From the NCBI GenBank assembly GCA_964623885.1, contig CAZUVM010000078.1:1-34035 (forward strand): 34,035 bases of DNA, read 5' to 3'. This DNA is from CAZUVM01 sp964623885 (GTDB lineage Bacteria > Verrucomicrobiota > Verrucomicrobiia > Limisphaerales > UBA8199). Shown here in pieces: positions 1 through 7,971 of this stretch. The notes beneath the pieces are model-generated. The model had not been told where the DNA came from and ran no database searches. It saw only the letters and a program-made list of their open reading frames with translations. The position numbers were made by a program, and so were the translations under genes. Each line of letters opens with the position of its first letter. Position 1 is the stretch's first letter.

Positions 1-70
1 GACTCTCAGTGAGGCTGTAGTAAACGTGGCGTTTGCCATCCTTGAACCGCTCGTGCGCCTTCAAATACAT
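1..70 (-). CDS. IS1634/IS4-type transposase, N-terminal fragment cut by the window edge
   Basis: Reading leftwards from an ATG at 70 gives 23 residues that run off the window. They start MYLKAHERFKDGKRHVYYS and continue LTES. This resembles the N-terminus of IS1634-type DDE transposases, which open with a short Met-[YF]-[VL]-[KR] strand, a charged turn 'KDGK' and 'H-x-Y-[WY]-S-[LV]-x-E'. Known of the family: these proteins cut and paste their own element. Only the start is visible, so the DDE residues and the far terminal repeat cannot be checked. No strong ribosome site is seen upstream. The match is from memory of the family signature and rests on few residues. Confidence 0.6.
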   Translation of the reverse strand, partial: MYLKAHERFKDGKRHVYYSLTES

Positions 71-221
71 GCCCGCAGTCTGACACTCCCCCGTGCTGGC
101 TGTCTACGGGCCAGGTCTTCCCACACACGCCCTGCCATCGCGCTCGTGCAAAACCCTCAGCAAATCCTCACGCTGGGGCTGAAAAAAATCCAAATCGCCC
201 GAAATCTGCGAAAGTCGGGTT
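1..221 (-). mobile_element. Probable left part of an insertion sequence, with upstream leader and end
   Basis: The partial transposase is preceded on its own strand by about 150 bases without a gene, ending close to the stop codon of the YqjK-like gene (220-222). On the minus strand the outermost bases begin aacccgactttcgcagattt, which may be the terminal inverted repeat, so the element boundary would fall near 219-222. The second end lies outside the window, so neither the repeat nor a target duplication can be confirmed. Confidence 0.4.
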
Positions 222-567
222 AACGCTCTTCGTCGGACTCGATCGTTGCCTTCTCGGCTTTAGGTTTCGCTGGCTTAAACTGTCTCCAAATTTGATATAT
301 CGCAGGCACCCACTTAACGGCGCGCGCGGCGCACTTAATTAACGAACCCCGTCGTGCGCCGCTCCCCAGCAACAAACCGGCCGCGGGCGCTGCCACGGCC
401 AGCACTCCCAAAAGCTTCCGTGGTGCCCTTAACGCCTCGGTGCTGCGACCATAGGCCGAGCGCAAATTCTGCAGTTCCGCCTGAAATCGCAACCGGTTCA
501 GCGAGCTTTCCAGAATCAAAGCTTGTTTTCGCTCTCGGAGTTCGCTTGCTTCTTTTCCTCCAAACAT
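220..567 (-). CDS. YqjK-like small membrane-associated protein
   Basis: This is a 115-residue basic protein that I place by context more than by sequence. A helical charged N-terminus (about 1-45, rich in Glu, Arg, Gln and Leu) is followed by one hydrophobic Gly/Ala segment (about 55-72, around LGVLAVAAPAAGLLLGSG) and a basic tail. The start at 567 is chosen because an aaaagga ribosome site precedes it. The frame stays open further upstream, but only inside the preceding gene. It overlaps the holin-like gene by 52 bases and is the last gene of a yqjD-yqjE-yqjK-like order. Its stop codon sits at the proposed insertion-sequence boundary, so its C-terminus could have been altered by the insertion. 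Confidence 0.6.
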   Translation of the reverse strand: MFGGKEASELRERKQALILESSLNRLRFQAELQNLRSAYGRSTEALRAPRKLLGVLAVAAPAAGLLLGSGARRGSLIKCAARAVKWVPAIYQIWRQFKPAKPKAEKATIESDEER

Positions 568-932
568 GCCTGGTCCTTTTTGAGTTCCGCTAACGTTCCA
601 GAGAACGGAGTCCATTTCTTCAAGCGCGCGCGCAGGCGACAGAAGGCGATTATCGTGCAGGCAAGGTATATTAGACCCAGCCCCACCAGCAGATCCACAC
701 GCTCCGCCTGCAGGCAAACCACCACCAGAACAAAGGTCAGGAGCGTGAACGTGAGGAACGCAAACAGAATTACGATCCCGCACAGCAATAGAGTCTCGAA
801 TAGCTCGAGGCGCTCTTCCTGCAGTTCAACCAGCAGCAGTTCGAGGCGGTTCTGCGCGATCGCCAGCCCAGTCTGCAGCAATCCTTTCAGCGCTGCCAGT
901 ATGCCGGGCGGATGTTCGGCCGGTTCGGCCAT
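516..932 (-). CDS. Phage holin family (YqjE-like) membrane protein
   Basis: This 138-residue protein has the layout of the holin superfamily III/YqjE group. An amphipathic N-terminal helix (about 10-45, 'LLQTGLAIAQNRLELLLVELQEE') leads into two transmembrane helices (about 48-72 and 80-100) and a charged C-terminal tail rich in Lys and Glu. Known of the family: YqjE-type proteins are inner-membrane proteins encoded next to DUF883 proteins and are often stress induced; despite the name they are not shown to be lytic. The ATG at 932 follows the upstream DUF883 gene by 7 bases, so the two are almost certainly co-transcribed. Confidence 0.8.
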   Translation of the reverse strand: MAEPAEHPPGILAALKGLLQTGLAIAQNRLELLLVELQEERLELFETLLLCGIVILFAFLTFTLLTFVLVVVCLQAERVDLLVGLGLIYLACTIIAFCRLRARLKKWTPFSGTLAELKKDQACLEEKKQANSESENKL

Positions 933-939
933 GGCCGCT

Positions 940-1233
940 TTACCGGCGCCGGATCAATACACCAATCAACACACCCAGTCCGAAAGCCACTCCGATCGAT
1001 TCATAGGGATGTTCCCGAATGCATTTGTCTGTTGCTTTGGCGGCAGCGACCGTCTTTTCCTCCAGCCGCTGGCACGTCGCTTTCGCGGCTTCTAAGGCCG
1101 CGCTCAGGCGCCTCCGGGCTTCAGTAATCTTTTCACCGGCGTGGCCCGCGGTCGCATTCAGCAATTCTTCCGCATCCGCGGACACGGATTTGAGATTGTT
1201 GACCAGTCTCTCATTGGTTTGTTCTGTCGTCAT
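940..1233 (-). CDS. DUF883 (ElaB/YqjD-like) membrane-anchored protein
   Basis: This 97-residue protein has the DUF883 arrangement. A long amphipathic, Ala/Glu-rich helical region (about 5-70) is followed by the signature 'REHPYESIGVAFGLGVLIG', a C-terminal membrane anchor, and a closing Arg cluster (RRR). Known of the family: E. coli YqjD and ElaB are tail-anchored inner-membrane proteins made under stress or in stationary phase, and YqjD is reported to bind ribosomes. The ATG at 1233 has an aaaggaac ribosome site just upstream. It is the first gene of the minus-strand trio, so its promoter should lie in 1234-1496. No consensus promoter stood out there. Confidence 0.85.
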   Translation of the reverse strand: MTTEQTNERLVNNLKSVSADAEELLNATAGHAGEKITEARRRLSAALEAAKATCQRLEEKTVAAAKATDKCIREHPYESIGVAFGLGVLIGVLIRRR

Positions 1234-1496
1234 GCGGTTCCTTTCCCAGGTAATATCCCGACAAGTTTATGTTCGAGATCAACCATAGATTGAGTTCTCA
1301 GCAAAGTTATGCGTCGCTGCCTTTTTGACGCTCCGGCCAGCATGTTTGTTCATCTGAAACCTGGCAATAGCGAAATCTCTTATCGATGGACTCTTTGCCA
1401 AGTTTGTAATTAAGGCATAGTGCCAGGGGGGGTATTCGTTTTTCCTTGCGCCGATGTTCTGGTCCGGCTGAGCATTGCTCTTGGCCTCTCAAATAT
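1234..1496. other. Gene-free divergent spacer
   Basis: This stretch separates the minus-strand DUF883 operon from the plus-strand small gene and should hold both promoters. I see no coding frame with protein-like composition, no hairpin with a T-run and no clear -35/-10 pair with good spacing on either strand. Confidence 0.5.
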
Positions 1497-1814
1497 ATGG
1501 AATCCGATTGGCGAAAATTCCGCGAAATGGTCCCAATGCTCCGCGAGCGTTACCTGATTGAGCGTAACGCTCGGATCGTGCGGATTTTGACGCACCCTAA
1601 GAAAAATGAAACGGAGCGATTCTGGGATGCCTTGGAGGTGATGAAAAAAGAGGCCAAGATCTTGCAACAGTGTTTGGACGGTCATTCACGTTCCAGTATG
1701 TGGCTTTTCATGACGGCCATGCTGCGTGTCGGGATGCTCAAGAAGGAAGATTTATCACAGTTCAGCGATGAGCTTCAACGCGACTTCGCTCGTGTGATGC
1801 CGCAGGAAACCTAA
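1497..1814 (+). CDS. Hypothetical helical protein, 105 aa
   Basis: I do not recognise this protein. It begins MESDWRKFREMVPMLRERYL and is rich in Arg, Glu, Lys and Met, with predicted amphipathic helices throughout. There is no signal peptide and no cysteine cluster. One hydrophobic stretch (about 73-85, around 'SMWLFMTAMLRVGML') is too short and polar-flanked to be a sure membrane helix. The frame opens earlier (1446), but those extra codons translate to an unlikely Cys/Ser/Pro-rich leader, so the ATG at 1497 is preferred. The next gene starts directly after its stop codon, suggesting translational coupling. Confidence 0.6.
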   Translation: MESDWRKFREMVPMLRERYLIERNARIVRILTHPKKNETERFWDALEVMKKEAKILQQCLDGHSRSSMWLFMTAMLRVGMLKKEDLSQFSDELQRDFARVMPQET

Positions 1815-2291
1815 TTGCGCCGTTTATTTCTGAGCTTTGCGTGCGTGCTGATTCCGGCCGTGGCTTTGGCCAATCCGGTAGCGGTCAACCCGTCCTCATT
1901 CCTGGCTTTTAGCTTCGTTGCCTTTGCAGCACTTGTCGTCGAGGCTGGTGTTGTTGCCTTGATGCTGTTTTTCGCCGGCGTCACTCCGTGGCCGTTCTTT
2001 ATCGGATTTTTCTTCACCAATCTGGCCGTCTTTCTGTTTGTTTTCCGTCCGCTGCTCGAGCACGAGACGGCCCCCTGGTTCGTGCTCGAGGTTCTCGTCG
2101 TGGCGCTTGATGCCGTTGCAATCAAACTCCTTTCACAGCTCGACTTCCTGCAGGGCGAGGGCTATCGCGGTGTCGGTTGGCGCCTTGCGGGTGTGGTTGC
2201 ATTGGTGGGTAATGGCGCTTCATTTTTTGTTGGAGTAATTGCCAATGGTGCGCCGTGGATTGTCCACACCTCGGAACACATCGCCGAATAA
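1815..2291 (+). CDS. Hypothetical exported or integral membrane protein, 158 aa
   Basis: Translation begins at a TTG placed immediately after the stop codon of the preceding gene. The product has a signal-like N-terminus (RRLFLSFACVLIPAVALA then NP). About four hydrophobic segments follow, near residues 28-52, 55-80, 85-105 and 125-145. Phe, Val and Leu are very abundant and charged residues are few. Transport or envelope functions are possible, but nothing in the sequence identifies a family. The TTG is the only start that keeps the whole signal-like segment; no alternative ATG lies nearby. Confidence 0.6.
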   Translation: MRRLFLSFACVLIPAVALANPVAVNPSSFLAFSFVAFAALVVEAGVVALMLFFAGVTPWPFFIGFFFTNLAVFLFVFRPLLEHETAPWFVLEVLVVALDAVAIKLLSQLDFLQGEGYRGVGWRLAGVVALVGNGASFFVGVIANGAPWIVHTSEHIAE

Positions 2292-2404
2292 AGCACTCAC
2301 ACCCCTCCGAAAAACGATGTGGCGGGGGAGGGATCACCCCGATCCTCTGCCCCCCGCCGCTTAGTGAAACAGTTCGGCGTTGTTGCTACCGATTTGCCGC
2401 CTGA

Positions 2405-5350
2405 TCAAGCTGCGCCGACCATGCTCTTGCCATTTCCATTTCGCCAGCCGCTCAAGAAGGAGAACGCTTCGCTCAGCTTCTTCTCCAGATGCTGGACCTG
2501 GCGAGCGCCTTCAGATGCGGCGAGCTTGGCCTCGTCGCGCTCTTTCTCGGTCCGTGCGAGCAAGGCAGCCACTGGCTCCACAGCCGCGCGCGTTCGGATT
2601 TCGGTTTCCGATTCCCACTGCGCCTGTGCAGCCATCTGGCGGGCTTCCGCTTGCGAAGTGATTTGAGCGACCAATTCCTGCTCGCGCTGCCGCGCTTTGG
2701 TCTGGAACGCTTCTTCCTTAAGTTGGAATTCCTTCCGGAGCTGCGTTTCGAGCTCGCGCAGAGCACTCTCAGCCTCTCCCTCGCGGCGGCGAATCGCCTC
2801 GTCGGCTTCCGCCTGCATCTCCGATCGCTGGGCGTCCAGCTTCGCCTGCCACTGTTGGTCGCGCTGACGCAGCTTGGACTGGAACAATTCTTCTTTCTGC
2901 TGTGATTCGACTCCCAAACGGCTTTCAGCGCCGCGCAGGCGTGACTCGATCTGCCGTTCCCATTCCTCTTCGCGGGAGCGCAGGTCGGCTGCCCATTGGC
3001 TCTGTAATTCGGTTTCCCGCGCCTCGGCCTTGAGCGCCAATTCCTGTTCGCGCGTCTTCAGTTTGGCCTGGAATGCCAGTTCCTTTTGCTCGGTCCGGTG
3101 CTTCTCCATGCGGGCTGCTTTCTCCAGCTCGCGTGTCGCGTCTTCTCTTGCTTGCGACAATTTAAGATTGAACGAATCCGTCTGCTGTTTCAATTGCGCC
3201 TCAGCCGCGTCGCGGGCATGCAGTGCTTCTTTCAGGTCGTGCGACAGCCTGGCTGTAGCATCCACCGAGCCCATTTCGACATCGGCTGCCTGGCGGCGGG
3301 CTTGAATAACCTGAGTTTTGCACTCTTCGGTCACCTCGAGCAGTTTCTTCTGGTGCTCCTGCATCAGGGCGGTGCGCTCGGCATCGGCGGCGGCGCGCTG
3401 CTCGTCCAGTTCCTGCCGCAACTGCGTTATCCGTTCCGACCAGGCATTCTGGCGCGACTGGATTTGGCGCTCGACCTCGGACTTCTGCAAATCGCGCAGG
3501 GCGTCTTTCTCGGTCACCGTGCGGGTAAGCGTATCGGCCATGCCGGCAAGTTTGGTGACCCATTCTTCTTCCTTGGCCTTGGCTTGTCGTGCGTAATGCT
3601 CTTCCATGCGCTTCAATTGTTCCTGCTGCTTAGCAACGGCGGCGCTTACTGACTCGCGGGCGGCCTGCAACTCCGTTTCCTTCTGCGCCAACTCGGCATC
3701 GCGCGCGGCGATTGCGCCGGAGGCTTCTTTCGCAAAGCGCTCAGCACGCAGAATCTTCAGGCGCCCCGCGCGCGTATAAAGCCAGTGCATGCGCCGGCCA
3801 AGGAAGCCAAGTCGATGCTGTGGCCGCTGCTCCTCCGACTCAAACACTGTCGAGAAGCCAATCTCAACCATGAGCGTTGGCAGGAACGCAACGATGAACG
3901 CGAGCACAGGGTAAACCCAAATCCGCACCATGCTGATTTGGTCCGTCAGGATGTCGCCTCGCTCCTTTGCGGTCATCTTAATCGACATCGGGCGCTCGCC
4001 CTTGATCAAACCACGGACGATTTCAACTGTTGTCGCAATCCGGTGCACCTGGGTTTTGCGAATCGCTGCCTCCCGCGCCTCGTAATAGCCTTCGGCCCGT
4101 TTTCGGCTCGCATCGATGTCGGCGCGAATTGTATCTACCTTGGTGACCACGGCTGCAAATTCCTTGTCGATCTGAGCGGCTTGGTCCTGACCCTGTTTAG
4201 CCAGGTTCGCCAGTGCAACGGATAATTCCTCGCGCTTTTTATCAGCTTCTTCGCGCTTGGTGCTGGAGCGCTGGTCAAATTGTTCGCGCAGATGGCGGGC
4301 GTCGGTTTCGACCTGGGCAATGCTGTCGCGGCGTTTGTTGTTGACCGCGAGCAGTTCCGTTTCCTTCGTCTTGATCTGAGCATCGATATCAGCAATCGCC
4401 GTCGGCTTGAGAACCGTGTTGGCCTCGCGCTCGGGCGGCACACCAGGGCTCACCGGTTCCTTCATCAACTGGCGCTTGAGGAAGTTGGCATTGTCGTATT
4501 CCGCCTTGGCCTTGTCATACGCCGCTTTCTTGTTGGCGTAGTCGGTCATTTTGACCTTGTAGTCATTCTCGATCCGGGCCTCTTCTGCGTTCCATTTGGT
4601 TGCCCGGCCCACCTCGATTTCCCGGCGTGCACGCAGGTCAGCAATCGTTTTGTTAAGCTGCTCGGTATCGGCGTTGAACTGAGCAATAAGGGTCGTTTCC
4701 CTGGAGGTGACATCTGAAAGCTCTTTCTTCTGGTAATCCGTCAGGTTGATCGCGTCCTGTCGGGCCGCGTCATTGCGCTTCACGGAATCCTCGAGCTCAG
4801 CCTTGGCCTTGGCCTGATTCGCGGCCAACTCGGCCAATTTGTGCTCGCGGTCGGCGCGCTTGCCTTCGATGGCCGCCAGCTCCCCATTGAGCTGAATAAT
4901 ATGAACTTCCTCGGCGCTGGCTTTCTCAAGCATCTGGGTGGCCGGCGACAGGGCGACGCCCATCTCATACACTGCCATGTCCTTGACCAACTGGAACGTC
5001 AGCACACAGATGAGCGGCAGGCCCACCAAAAGCATGAAGTACTTTTGCCAGCCAAAGCGTGAAGCGGTCCAAATCGCCAGCGGCAGCTTGAGCAGTTCGC
5101 AAGCGAGAATAGTCGCTCCGATCGGCCCGATCCCTAGGAATGTGACCCCCATGCCCTGCGGCAAACAGACCACCTGCTGGTACTTCCAGCCGGTGGAGAG
5201 GATGACGAATTCCGTCACCGTCGCCATGATGAGCAACGGGAGCGTCAGATACGAAATGCGTTTGGTCTTTAACCGCTGCCACGGCGAAAAGCCCATGTCA
5301 TTCGGGCGCGTGGGTTTGGCGGCAGCTTGCGAAACGGGGGAGTCTTTCAT
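2405..5350 (-). CDS. Large inner-membrane protein with periplasmic and cytoplasmic coiled coils, 981 aa
   Basis: Hydrophobic helices lie near residues 32-52, 65-93 and 103-122, with a fourth at about 470-495. Between helices three and four, about 340 residues are almost purely helical (Lys/Glu/Ala/Gln heptads). After helix four another ~485 residues are again heptad-rich, with near-repeats of the type 'F-Q-x-K-x-R-x-R-E-Q-E-L'. Positive charge at the N-terminus (RLKTKR) and after helix four (RRMHW, RAGRLK) places both ends in the cytoplasm and the first coil in the periplasm. The start at 5350 is chosen because aaggtg precedes it at good spacing; an ATG at 5368 has no such site. I do not recognise a named family. 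A structural or scaffold role spanning the envelope is an inference. Confidence 0.85.
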   Translation of the reverse strand: MKDSPVSQAAAKPTRPNDMGFSPWQRLKTKRISYLTLPLLIMATVTEFVILSTGWKYQQVVCLPQGMGVTFLGIGPIGATILACELLKLPLAIWTASRFGWQKYFMLLVGLPLICVLTFQLVKDMAVYEMGVALSPATQMLEKASAEEVHIIQLNGELAAIEGKRADREHKLAELAANQAKAKAELEDSVKRNDAARQDAINLTDYQKKELSDVTSRETTLIAQFNADTEQLNKTIADLRARREIEVGRATKWNAEEARIENDYKVKMTDYANKKAAYDKAKAEYDNANFLKRQLMKEPVSPGVPPEREANTVLKPTAIADIDAQIKTKETELLAVNNKRRDSIAQVETDARHLREQFDQRSSTKREEADKKREELSVALANLAKQGQDQAAQIDKEFAAVVTKVDTIRADIDASRKRAEGYYEAREAAIRKTQVHRIATTVEIVRGLIKGERPMSIKMTAKERGDILTDQISMVRIWVYPVLAFIVAFLPTLMVEIGFSTVFESEEQRPQHRLGFLGRRMHWLYTRAGRLKILRAERFAKEASGAIAARDAELAQKETELQAARESVSAAVAKQQEQLKRMEEHYARQAKAKEEEWVTKLAGMADTLTRTVTEKDALRDLQKSEVERQIQSRQNAWSERITQLRQELDEQRAAADAERTALMQEHQKKLLEVTEECKTQVIQARRQAADVEMGSVDATARLSHDLKEALHARDAAEAQLKQQTDSFNLKLSQAREDATRELEKAARMEKHRTEQKELAFQAKLKTREQELALKAEARETELQSQWAADLRSREEEWERQIESRLRGAESRLGVESQQKEELFQSKLRQRDQQWQAKLDAQRSEMQAEADEAIRRREGEAESALRELETQLRKEFQLKEEAFQTKARQREQELVAQITSQAEARQMAAQAQWESETEIRTRAAVEPVAALLARTEKERDEAKLAASEGARQVQHLEKKLSEAFSFLSGWRNGNGKSMVGAA

Positions 5351-5589
5351 AATTACACCTTGAGGCAACCATTAACAAAACACGCGTCAACCCTAGCACC
5401 ACGCATGCCAGCGGTTGTGGGCGGGTGGTGCTTGACTTCCCGCGCCCGGGTTTGCATAGACTCCACAATAAATCCCCAGCTTTATCTCCTCACCTGCTAG
5501 AATTTGCCTCATTCCCGGGCGGCAAACTTAAGGCAGTCGTGTCAAAAATCCTGACTCGGGAGCCGGATAGCTTGGCGTGCTTGCATCGA
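5351..5589. other. Gene-free spacer with a promoter-like site
   Basis: This is the spacer between two minus-strand genes. Facing rightwards, TTGACT at 5432-5437 is followed after 17 bases by CATAGA (5455-5460), a weak -10 match. Nothing on the plus strand downstream looks like a gene, so the match may be chance or mark a small or antisense RNA. No clear terminator is visible. Confidence 0.3.
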
Positions 5590-6777
5590 TTAATGGCCGC
5601 CGGGAATCTCGCGTTTCAGGAATTCATCAATCGCCTGGGCGGCGAGCGCGTGCGCATACTCGTTGGGGTGCGCGTCATGAGCGTTGACGACGAGCTTGGA
5701 GGCCGGGATGTTGCTAAAGACCGGTAGCAGGTCGAGGTGTGGAATGCCTCTTTCTTTCCAATATTGTGATAATTGATCGTGGACCGACTTGAACCGGTTG
5801 CCGGTGTCCATGTATGGAAACGTGACGACCAGCAGCCGTCCGCCACGAATACGCGTCATGTTCGCAAAAGCAAGCATCGCGATTTTATGCCTTTGCCAGA
5901 TCGGCCCTTTGTACGCTGCTTCGACCTCGTCATAGTACTTTTGCATATACGAACTCCGGCGCAGCAACCACCGCAGATAGAACAAGTTTACGGCGTAACT
6001 GTGCTGACATAACCAACTTTGACGAAAGCGGTCGGCGACAATCCTTTTGTAGCCTTCGACCCACCCCGGCATCAATTCGCCAATATCGTTGATCTGGTAC
6101 ACCAAAACGACCTGATCGAGCCGATAGCCATTGCTCACTGTTAGGTTATGCATGAGTTCCACCTCGTTTGAGGTGTCCAAACCGGGCTTGGCTGCGGCAT
6201 GGACTTCCCATTCCGGATGCAGGCGCCGGATTCGGTTTACGAAGCGGTCGTCAACATTTTTGACTCCATTGCCGACAGTGAAGGAATCCCCGACGAAGGT
6301 GATGCGGCGGCGCCCAGGCGTGAGCGCGTAATTATAATCAACATTATCCCGCAGGCCGAATGAGTTGGTCCGGACGTGTCGAGCTGACCAGGCATATGAC
6401 ACCAGGGTCATCCCCATGGCGTCGGTCTGGTCGTAAAAGAACCGATAATAAGTTTCGAATCCCAGGAAGCCAAGGCTCACCAAAAAGGCTAAAAGCAGCG
6501 CGTTACCACCAGCAATGGAAGGCCAAGGCGAGCTGGTTCGACGACCTTGAGCCCGGTAAAACCAAATGGTAAAAAACCCTAAGGCGATGGGCAGGAGAAT
6601 AAACGCTGCAAAAGCGTTCAGGAATGCGCCAGCCGCAAATATCGCCCCGATGGCTGGTAAAACGCTGATCGCAACGAGCAGCTTGCCTGTTACGGTTCTT
6701 CCTGCCAATGGCGTCGGACTATTCTTCGAAGGCTCTCTCTGGGCTTCGTTCACAACGAGCACTCTTGTCAGAAGCAT
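5590..6777 (-). CDS. Membrane-anchored SGNH/GDSL hydrolase, 395 aa
   Basis: The N-terminal ~110 residues hold about three hydrophobic helices (32-52, 53-73, 91-108). The rest is an extracytoplasmic SGNH domain. Block I is FVGDSFTVGNGV with nucleophile Ser165, block III contains Asn230 in YQIND, and block V contains Asp368 and His370 in HDAHPN. Known of the family: SGNH enzymes remove or transfer ester groups, often O-acetyl on polysaccharide, or cleave lipid esters. The anchor and domain order suggest envelope or exopolysaccharide de-acylation, though no polysaccharide genes are nearby. Only one catalytic Gly block is unclear (block II, near KPGLDTSN). The ATG at 6777 is the first sensible start. 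Confidence 0.8.
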   Translation of the reverse strand: MLLTRVLVVNEAQREPSKNSPTPLAGRTVTGKLLVAISVLPAIGAIFAAGAFLNAFAAFILLPIALGFFTIWFYRAQGRRTSSPWPSIAGGNALLLAFLVSLGFLGFETYYRFFYDQTDAMGMTLVSYAWSARHVRTNSFGLRDNVDYNYALTPGRRRITFVGDSFTVGNGVKNVDDRFVNRIRRLHPEWEVHAAAKPGLDTSNEVELMHNLTVSNGYRLDQVVLVYQINDIGELMPGWVEGYKRIVADRFRQSWLCQHSYAVNLFYLRWLLRRSSYMQKYYDEVEAAYKGPIWQRHKIAMLAFANMTRIRGGRLLVVTFPYMDTGNRFKSVHDQLSQYWKERGIPHLDLLPVFSNIPASKLVVNAHDAHPNEYAHALAAQAIDEFLKREIPGGH

Positions 6778-6925
6778 TCCAGGCTATCAAGCCTTGAGCT
6801 GCGAAACCGTCTCGGGAGCTCGGAACAAGAATCAAATGTGACGTCGAGGTTTGCGGATTGGTTCCCGCAAAGCATAGGCAACTTTGCCCTTTGAACCGAT
6901 CGCCGAAAAACGGTATAAGGTGCCC

Positions 6926-7555
6926 ATGTTAAAGTTGCCGGAATTGTTGGCGCACGGCGGCCCGGTGCTGTACGTGATCTTGCTGACCAGCGCCGTCGCC
7001 CTGGTCGTCTTTATCGAACGGTTCCTGCATTGCCATCGCGCCCAGATCAACTCGACGGAGTTTCTGAATGGCGTGCGCACCGTGCTGAAGCGCAATAATG
7101 TCGTCGAGGCGCTGTCGATTTGCGAAGCCACGCCCGGACCGGTCGCGCGGCTGGTCAAGACGGCGATTTTGAATCGCGAGCACGGCCGTGAACGGGTGCG
7201 TGAAGCATTGGAAGAAGCCGGGTTGGCTGAAGTGCCGCGTTTGGAGGAAAAGCTGAACTTGCTTGCCACCATTGCTCAATTGGCGCCCCTGCTGGGCTTG
7301 CTGGGAACAGTGCTCGGTTTCATTCAGACGTTCTACGCGATGCAGCAGAAGGGCCTCCAGGCCCATGTTGGGGATCTTTCGACCGGCGTTTGGGAGGCGC
7401 TGGTGTGCGCAGCGGCCGGCCTGGCCGTTGCGATCCCCGCGCACGCGGGTTACAACTACCTGGTCAGTCGCGTCAATTCGATCGTCCTCGATATGGAGCG
7501 GGCCGCGACTGAGATCGTGAATATTGTGGTCGAAGTGGTCAAACCTCCGGCATGA
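6926..7555 (+). CDS. MotA/TolQ/ExbB-type proton channel subunit
   Basis: This 209-residue protein has the ExbB layout: helix 1 at about 8-30, a cytoplasmic loop with conserved small motifs, and helices 2 and 3 at about 110-133 and 152-178. The signatures LGLLGTVLGFIQTF and GLAVAIPA are diagnostic of the family. Known role: with ExbD it uses the proton gradient to energise TonB. The ATG at 6926 follows aaggtg, so it is preferred to a TTG at 6884. Odd point: the Thr of helix 2 is present (Thr128), but the helix-3 motif reads EALVCAAAGL where the family usually has a Thr two residues before the final Ala-Gly-Leu. Ala162 sits at that place. It is first in the operon, overlapping exbD by 4 bases. 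Confidence 0.92.
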   Translation: MLKLPELLAHGGPVLYVILLTSAVALVVFIERFLHCHRAQINSTEFLNGVRTVLKRNNVVEALSICEATPGPVARLVKTAILNREHGRERVREALEEAGLAEVPRLEEKLNLLATIAQLAPLLGLLGTVLGFIQTFYAMQQKGLQAHVGDLSTGVWEALVCAAAGLAVAIPAHAGYNYLVSRVNSIVLDMERAATEIVNIVVEVVKPPA

Positions 7556-7971
7556 AGTTTCCGCGTAACGCCCGCATCTTCCGCGGCCAACTCGACGCCG
7601 CTCCGTTTGCTGCGGTGTTCTTCCTGCTGGCGATCTTTATGATGCTCAGCTCGCTGGTTTATACTCCCGGCGTGCACATCCGTTTGCCGATGGCCGACAA
7701 CCTCACGGGTACCGATCAACTTACAGTGGCGGTCGCCATCGACGCCAATGGCCGCTATTATTTTGAAAACCAGGCGATCGACGAAGCCCAATTGCGAAAT
7801 CGATTGCGCCAGGTTGCCAAATCAGCCGGCGAGCCGCTCACGCTGGTCATCCAGGCGGACCAGGCTGCTTCGAACGAAATGCTCGTGCGATTAGGGCTGC
7901 TGGCGCGTGAAGCCGGGATCACCAATGGTTTGCTAGCCACGTTGCCCCGCCCATTGGCAGCCGCGCCGTGA
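7552..7971 (+). CDS. ExbD/TolR-type biopolymer transport protein
   Basis: This 139-residue protein has one N-terminal membrane helix (about 18-40) and a periplasmic domain with the typical 'V-A-I-D-x-N-G-R-Y-Y-F-E-N' and 'L-x-L-V-I-Q-A-D' strands. It overlaps ExbB (ATGA) and the TonB-like gene (GTGA) by 4 bases each, so all three should be co-translated. Odd point: ExbD and TolR normally carry an essential Asp at the start of the helix (P-L-I-D-V). Here the aligned residues are P18-F-A-A21-V, giving Ala at that position; the nearest acid is Asp15. The protein may work differently or conduct protons poorly. The alignment is by eye. Confidence 0.88.
   Translation: MKFPRNARIFRGQLDAAPFAAVFFLLAIFMMLSSLVYTPGVHIRLPMADNLTGTDQLTVAVAIDANGRYYFENQAIDEAQLRNRLRQVAKSAGEPLTLVIQADQAASNEMLVRLGLLAREAGITNGLLATLPRPLAAAP

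Noticed and set aside
26..223. Plus-strand 65-codon frame at the left edge
   Set aside because: It runs antisense to the transposase start and has an Arg/Leu/Ala composition typical of a shadow frame; the minus-strand reading is far more protein-like.
2489..3652. Several plus-strand frames of 100-190 codons inside the coiled-coil gene
   Set aside because: They are antisense to a long heptad-rich gene. Codons for Glu, Lys and Ala read in reverse give Leu/Phe/Ser/Arg-rich peptides with no domain pattern.
5425..5727. Plus-strand 100-codon frame across the SGNH 3' end
   Set aside because: Most of it is antisense to conserved SGNH block V. It has no ribosome site and is not protein-like.
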